From the NCBI GenBank assembly GCA_030528325.1, contig JAUMZD010000008.1, positions 1-64,000 on the forward strand: 64,000 nucleotides of DNA, written 5' to 3'. Shown piece after piece: positions 60,235 to 64,000 of this stretch. This DNA is from Lautropia sp. Its GTDB lineage: Bacteria; Pseudomonadota; Gammaproteobacteria; Burkholderiales; Burkholderiaceae_E. The position numbers and the translations under genes were made by a program. The notes under the pieces were generated by a model that was given only the letters and a program-made list of their open reading frames with translations, was not told the DNA's origin and did not search any database. Position 1 is the stretch's first letter. Each line of letters begins with the position of its first letter.

Positions 60235-61170
60235 ATGATCGACTTTGAAATCATCACGATCTTTCCTGATCTGATCGAGGCCGTTGCGCCCTATGGGGTG
60301 GTCGGTCGTGCGGGTACGGTTCTCCAGGCGCCCATACCGGCTTCGCCCGTCGCAGGGCCGTGCTCGGCTGGGGCAGCCGTGTCGGCAGAAGGGAATCCTG
60401 GCGCAGGCAAGGTGCCGGCTGCCGGCTCTGCCGAGGCGGTGCCTGCTGGCGCCGGGCCTGTTCCGGGGGCCGGCGCAGGGGGGCAGGCGTCAGGGGCGGC
60501 AACGATGCCCAGGTATCGGCTGCGTTGCTGGAATCCGCGTGATTTCACCTTCGACAATTACCGGCGCATCGATGATCGCCCCTATGGCGGAGGGCCCGGC
60601 ATGGTGATGCTGGCCGAGCCGCTGTTGCGCTGTCTGGCGGCCATCCGGCAGACGCGGGAGGCCGAGGGCAGACCCCCTCTGCCGGTAATCCATCTGTCGC
60701 CACAGGGGCAGCCCTTCCGGCAGGCCAGGGCGCGACAACTGGCCGATTCGCCGGGCGCCATTCTGCTTTGTGGGCGTTACGAGGCCATCGACCAGCGATT
60801 CCTCGATGCCGAGGTGGACGAGGAAATCTCGATGGGGGATTTCGTCGTGTCGGGTGGCGAGCTGCCGGCCATGCTGCTTCTGGATGCGGTGGTGCGCCTG
60901 CTGCCGGGGGTGCTGAATCACGAGGATTCGGCGGTGCAGGATTCGTTCGACGGTGGCGTGCTCGACTGTCCGCATTACACGCGCCCCGAACAGTTGCCGG
61001 GGCTTGCCCGTGGCGTGCCTGCCGGGGTGCCGGCGGTGCTGCTGTCTGGCAACCACCGGGAGATCGGACGATGGCGCGCCGAGCGGGCGCTGGAGGCGAC
61101 CCGGCGCAAGCGGCCTGATCTGCTGCCGGCTGTGCCAGGCGGTGCTGACCAGGCCGGCAAGGCCGACTGA
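60235..61170 (+). CDS. trmD: tRNA (guanine(37)-N1)-methyltransferase with low-complexity insert
   Basis: Methylates G37 of tRNAs ending in a GG anticodon context, preventing frameshifting; essential in bacteria. It has 311 residues against about 250 for the family. The N-terminus is normal ([25 protein letters not shown]) up to residue 26, and the sequence resumes at [20 protein letters not shown]. Between them are about 65 residues (27-91) of Ala, Gly, Pro and Ser. The SPOUT knot motifs are intact: [14 protein letters not shown] and [20 protein letters not shown]. It sits in the rpsP operon. Confidence 0.94.
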   Translation: MIDFEIITIFPDLIEAVAPYGVVGRAGTVLQAPIPASPVAGPCSAGAAVSAEGNPGAGKVPAAGSAEAVPAGAGPVPGAGAGGQASGAATMPRYRLRCWNPRDFTFDNYRRIDDRPYGGGPGMVMLAEPLLRCLAAIRQTREAEGRPPLPVIHLSPQGQPFRQARARQLADSPGAILLCGRYEAIDQRFLDAEVDEEISMGDFVVSGGELPAMLLLDAVVRLLPGVLNHEDSAVQDSFDGGVLDCPHYTRPEQLPGLARGVPAGVPAVLLSGNHREIGRWRAERALEATRRKRPDLLPAVPGGADQAGKAD

Positions 61171-61353
61171 TTCCGATTGATCGAACGAACGGTTGGGGTC
61201 GCCTCGCCACAGGATGGATCTGGTCGCGTTGGTGCCCAGAGGCAGTCCGTGTTATCATCGTCGGCTTTACAACTGCATCCTCTGTCGGGTCAAGGCTGGT
61301 CAAGCCGGCATTTCCAACAACGACGCCCGCCCATGATGCCCCCGGAGTCTTTG

Positions 61354-61755
61354 ATGAATCTGATCGCTCAACTCGAACAGGAAGAAATCGCCCGCCTGGG
61401 CAAGACCATCCCCGCCTTCGCGCCGGGTGACACCGTTGCCGTGGCCGTCAACGTGGTTGAAGGCAGCCGCAAGCGTGTGCAGGTCTATGAGGGCGTGGTC
61501 ATCGCCAAGCGCAACCGTGGCCTGAACAGCGCTTTCACGGTTCGCAAGATCTCCTCGGGTGAAGGGGTGGAGCGTACCTTCCAGCTCTATTCCCCGCTGA
61601 TCGCCGGTATCGAGGTCAAGCGCCGTGGTGACGTCCGCCGCGCCAAGCTGTACTACCTGCGCAACCTGTCGGGCAAGAAGGCTCGTATCAAGGAAAAGCT
61701 GCCGGCTCGCACGCAGGCTGCCAAGGCCGCTGCACCCGCCGCTGCCGAAGCCTGA
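61354..61755 (+). CDS. rplS: 50S ribosomal protein L19
   Basis: A 133-residue ribosomal protein at the 30S-50S interface. Signature segments: [40 protein letters not shown] and [20 protein letters not shown]. The start is the ATG at 61354, six bases after GGAG; the frame upstream to 61177 is open but not part of L19. The last 15 residues form an alanine-rich tail. Confidence 0.96.
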   Translation: MNLIAQLEQEEIARLGKTIPAFAPGDTVAVAVNVVEGSRKRVQVYEGVVIAKRNRGLNSAFTVRKISSGEGVERTFQLYSPLIAGIEVKRRGDVRRAKLYYLRNLSGKKARIKEKLPARTQAAKAAAPAAAEA

Positions 61756-61805
61756 TCATCGCCGTGAGGGAAGGGCTGACAGGCCTTTCCCCGGTCGCAG
61801 ATTCC

Positions 61806-61837
61806 GAAAGGCCAGACGGTTCCGTCTGGCCTTTCTC
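61806..61837 (+). terminator. Terminator of the rpsP-rplS operon
   Basis: GAAAGGCCAGACGG (61806-61819) pairs perfectly with CCGTCTGGCCTTTC (61822-61835). The T-tract is short (TTTCTCC), but the 14-bp stem 50 bases after rplS is a convincing operon end. Confidence 0.85.
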
Positions 61838-61977
61838 CATTTCAGGGCCTGTCTTCAGGGCGGCAGGCCGGTCTTTTTCCAAGGGGCTCCCCAAGCCCGT
61901 TCAACAAAGGTTGCCATCCCCTGTCAAAGAGCGTCTGGGGCCATTCTGACCGGGCCTTGCATTAATATCGTCGGATC

Positions 61978-62805
61978 ATGACGACAGATGCTTCCCATGC
62001 ACAGGGCAGGGCTTCGACCCCTGCATTCGATCCAACCCGGGCTCCACTGATCGATCTGAGTCAGGGCAGCGGCGAGCTGGTGCTGCCTGATACCCGGCTG
62101 GATGGCAGCTGGGTGCGCCACCGCTTCCTGAATCCGCCTGCCATCTGGACGCCGGAATCCATCAACGGTTTCATCCATGCCACGCCGAAGCCGGGCGAAG
62201 CGGGTCATGTCCTGAAGGGGGAAAGCCCCCCGGTACAAAGCTGGGGCCCATCCGGCGCGCGCGTGCGGTCCGAACCGATTCCTGCCGCCGTGCTGGTGCC
62301 GCTCATTCCCTGCGAGGAGGGGCTGGGAGTGCTTCTGACGGTGCGCAGCCATCTGCTGCGCAAGCACCGGGGGCAGATTGCCTTTCCGGGTGGGCGGATC
62401 GATGCTGACGATGTTTCTCCCGAGGCGGCGGCACTGCGGGAAGCCCAGGAGGAAATCGGACTGGCACGCGAGTCGGTGGAGATTCTGGGCACGCTGCCAT
62501 GGCTGGAGACGGGGACCGGTTTCCGGGTTCGTCCGGTGGTGGGCCTGTTGCACGAGTCCGTCCAGCCGGCGCAGCTGGCACTGGCGCAGGCCGAAGTGGC
62601 GGAGCTCTTCATCGTGCCGCTTGCCTATCTGATGAACCCGGGCCATCACCAGAGACGTCTGGCCAGCTGGCAGCAGGGGGCCGAGCAGATGCAGCGGGCC
62701 TTCTATGCGATGCCGTGGCGCAATGCCGCTGGTCGCGAATATTTCATCTGGGGCGCCACCGCCTTCATGTTGCGCAACCTCTACCATTTTCTGGCTGCCG
62801 ACTGA
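61978..62805 (+). CDS. nudL: CoA pyrophosphatase, Nudix family (NudL-like)
   Basis: A 275-residue Nudix hydrolase predicted to cleave CoA to 4'-phosphopantetheine and 3',5'-ADP. The core has VLLTVRSHLLRKHRGQIAFP (the UPF0035 motif, LxxR then H-GQ-FPGG) followed by the Nudix box from GGRIDADD to ALREAQEEIGL. The first 95 residues are a poorly conserved extension. It follows the ribosomal operon after a terminator, as in many Burkholderiales. Confidence 0.88.
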   Translation: MTTDASHAQGRASTPAFDPTRAPLIDLSQGSGELVLPDTRLDGSWVRHRFLNPPAIWTPESINGFIHATPKPGEAGHVLKGESPPVQSWGPSGARVRSEPIPAAVLVPLIPCEEGLGVLLTVRSHLLRKHRGQIAFPGGRIDADDVSPEAAALREAQEEIGLARESVEILGTLPWLETGTGFRVRPVVGLLHESVQPAQLALAQAEVAELFIVPLAYLMNPGHHQRRLASWQQGAEQMQRAFYAMPWRNAAGREYFIWGATAFMLRNLYHFLAAD

Positions 62806-62844
62806 TTCGGTAGCCCGGCAAACTTGCGTCGAGCCCGGGAGCCC

Positions 62845-62886
62845 AGATCCAGATCCAGATCCTGATTCTGATTCTGATTCTGAGCC
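62845..62886. repeat. Hexamer tandem repeat between nudL and rsgA
   Basis: Seven hexamers in a row: AGATCC three times, TGATTC three times, then TGAGCC. All share the frame NGAtyC. It lies in the convergent gap directly before a dispersed-repeat copy. Confidence 0.85.
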
Positions 62887-62900
62887 CTCGGGCGGGTGGC

Positions 62901-62946
62901 GCGCCCGATTTTCGCCTTCGCGATTCCTACCGCCCAAGCTCCTTGG
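62901..62946. repeat. Dispersed palindromic repeat, copy 10 (type B end)
   Basis: GCGCCCGATTTTCGCCTTCG, then CGATTCCTACCGCCCAAGC and TCCTTGG. Only the type B half and the right arm remain. It ends eight bases before the rsgA stop codon. Confidence 0.82.
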
Positions 62947-62954
62947 GGCCTGAC

Positions 62955-63968
62955 TCAGAAGGCCGGCAGCTCGCGGAACAGCCGATAGCGTTGGGCGTCG
63001 ATACGGCCGTCTTCGGCCGCTGCCCGGATGGCGCAGCCGGGTTCATCCTGGTGCTGGCAGTTGTTGAAGCGGCACTGCCCCAGCAAGGGCCTGAACTCGG
63101 GCATCGCGTGATCGAGCTGCCAGCGGCTCAGGTGGGCCAGCTCGAACTGCTGGAAACCCGGCGAGTCGATCAGCCAACCCCCGTCATCGGGCAGCAGGAA
63201 GGCGCGGCTGAAGGTGGTGGTGTGCTTGCCACTGGCCAGCGCGTCGGAGATGGCCTGGGTCTGCTGCCGGGCGGTGGGAATCAGCGCATTCAGCAGGGTC
63301 GATTTGCCCATGCCACTCTGCCCCAGCAGGATCGTCCGCTTGCCGCGCAGTCGTTCGCGCACCGGCTCGAGGGATTCGGGGGCGTTGAGCGCAGCGATCG
63401 GCAGCACCGGATAGCCGAGCCTTTCATAGACCTCGGCGCGTTCCCGGGCCTGCTCGAAACTGCGGGCCAGATCCTGCTTGGTCAGCAGCAGCAGTGTGGG
63501 GATCTCCTCGGCCGACAGTCCGAGCAGTACCCGCATCAGCACCGATTCGTCAAAGAAGGGGTAACCGCTGATCAGCACGGCCGCCTGATCCACGTTGGCT
63601 GCGATGGTCTTCTGTCGCCAGTGGTCGCTGCGCATGACCTTGTTGTGGCGAGGCAGCACGCTTTCGATGGCCGAGGGGCCGCTGTCGGCCGTGCGGTAGA
63701 CGACCCGGTCGCCCACGACACAATCCAGCCGGCGGCCGACGGCCAGCGCCTCGAGTGGTGCCTGATCGCGTCCAGGCGAGATCAGGAAGTGCCGGCCGTA
63801 GGCCGCCACGACATCTGCTTCGAGCCGCTGGCTGGCCGAGGTGCCGCGAGGGCCCTGGATGCTGCCGGCTGCCAGCTTGCGGTGGTAGGCCCGGGAAGGG
63901 CCGCTCCGCTGCTTGCCGCGTACCCCCGGTTCGGGCACGTCGTCGAAGTCGTCGATGTCACGGCTCAC
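62955..63968 (-). CDS. rsgA: Ribosome small subunit-dependent GTPase A
   Basis: A circularly permuted GTPase that checks late 30S maturation. It has 337 residues: a basic, disordered N-terminus, an OB fold (about 48-115), then the G domain in permuted order, with LLLTKQDLAR (G4), LGQSGMGKSTLLNALIP (G1) and WLIDSPGFQQFEL (G3). The zinc domain at the end carries CRFNNCQHQDEPGC. The start is GTG at 63968, overlapping the stop of the upstream gene (GTGA). Confidence 0.94.
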   Translation of the reverse strand: MSRDIDDFDDVPEPGVRGKQRSGPSRAYHRKLAAGSIQGPRGTSASQRLEADVVAAYGRHFLISPGRDQAPLEALAVGRRLDCVVGDRVVYRTADSGPSAIESVLPRHNKVMRSDHWRQKTIAANVDQAAVLISGYPFFDESVLMRVLLGLSAEEIPTLLLLTKQDLARSFEQARERAEVYERLGYPVLPIAALNAPESLEPVRERLRGKRTILLGQSGMGKSTLLNALIPTARQQTQAISDALASGKHTTTFSRAFLLPDDGGWLIDSPGFQQFELAHLSRWQLDHAMPEFRPLLGQCRFNNCQHQDEPGCAIRAAAEDGRIDAQRYRLFRELPAF

Positions 63969-64000
63969 GTCTTGGTCCTCAGGCCGAAGCCGATTGTGTG
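63965..64000 (-). CDS. C-terminal end of an upstream gene (partial)
   Basis: The last eleven codons before a TGA at 63967-63965 read HTIGFGLRTKT and overlap the rsgA start. In Burkholderiales an M48 metallopeptidase gene often precedes rsgA, but eleven residues do not allow an assignment. The gene runs off the window. Confidence 0.5.
   Translation of the reverse strand, partial: HTIGFGLRTKT

Noticed and set aside
1..64000. CRISPR arrays, insertion sequences, prophage or integrase genes
   Set aside because: No regularly spaced direct repeats, transposase, integrase or phage structural genes were found on either strand.

Overview
The window is high-GC DNA whose gene content and gene order point to a betaproteobacterium of the order Burkholderiales. 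The rpsP-rimM-trmD-rplS-nudL-rsgA run, the recG-oxyR pair, a Bug/TctC-type tricarboxylate transporter and a tandem double-length UvrA all fit. A Lautropia-like genus is possible, but the species cannot be fixed by reading alone. No prophage, insertion sequence, integrase, rRNA operon or CRISPR array was seen.

Layout. 1-77: tRNA-Ala(CGC). 359-6634: a complete seven-gene Mrp-type Na+/H+ antiporter operon (mnhA-G) overlapping rluE. 6747-11276: tripartite tricarboxylate transporter tctC-[terminator]-tctB-tctA plus an AbrB-family membrane protein. 11811-12320: a MarR regulator. 12627-17853 (minus): a zinc-acquisition operon made of an AztD-like zinc lipoprotein, a His-rich outer-membrane barrel, a metal-binding protein, a permease with a His-rich loop, and Zur. 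No ABC ATPase gene is present there. 18192-20701: a cNMP/CBS/DUF294 nucleotidyltransferase and a DnaQ-like exonuclease. 20957-23040 (minus): acetate symporter actP and its DUF485 partner. 23192-27423: purU, a small outer-membrane barrel, pgi and a DUF423 protein. 27434-35843 (minus): a type I restriction-modification operon hsdM-hsdS-immA/irrE-DUF4411-hsdR. 35942-42052 (minus): a 2036-residue UvrA holding two whole UvrA copies. 42459-47072: ridA, recG, oxyR, cysM. 47219-53826 (minus): an S66 LD-carboxypeptidase with a His-rich tail, mltB, and a tgpA/DUF58/moxR operon. 54201-57137: etfBA and a DUF4124-like exported protein. 57259-58608 (minus): a CorC/HlyC-like membrane protein. 59315-62805: rpsP-rimM-trmD-rplS-nudL. 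62955-64000 (minus): rsgA and the last codons of an upstream gene.

The most striking signal not explained by genes is a dispersed palindromic repeat family. It has a shared end, TTCCTGCCGCCCAAGCTCC and its complement, in about ten copies plus fragments. Most copies lie between genes. Two lie in frame inside coding sequences, and in both cases they encode nearly the same peptide (QPATFLPPKLLG) between the start codon and the hydrophobic core of a signal peptide (tctC and the zinc-binding protein gene). This resembles the Rickettsia palindromic elements that insert into proteins. Other points worth attention are the metallopeptidase/PIN cassette inside the hsd operon, the zinc operon without an ATPase, the His-tailed LD-carboxypeptidase, a 65-residue low-complexity insert in TrmD, and an OxyR-type site before oxyR.
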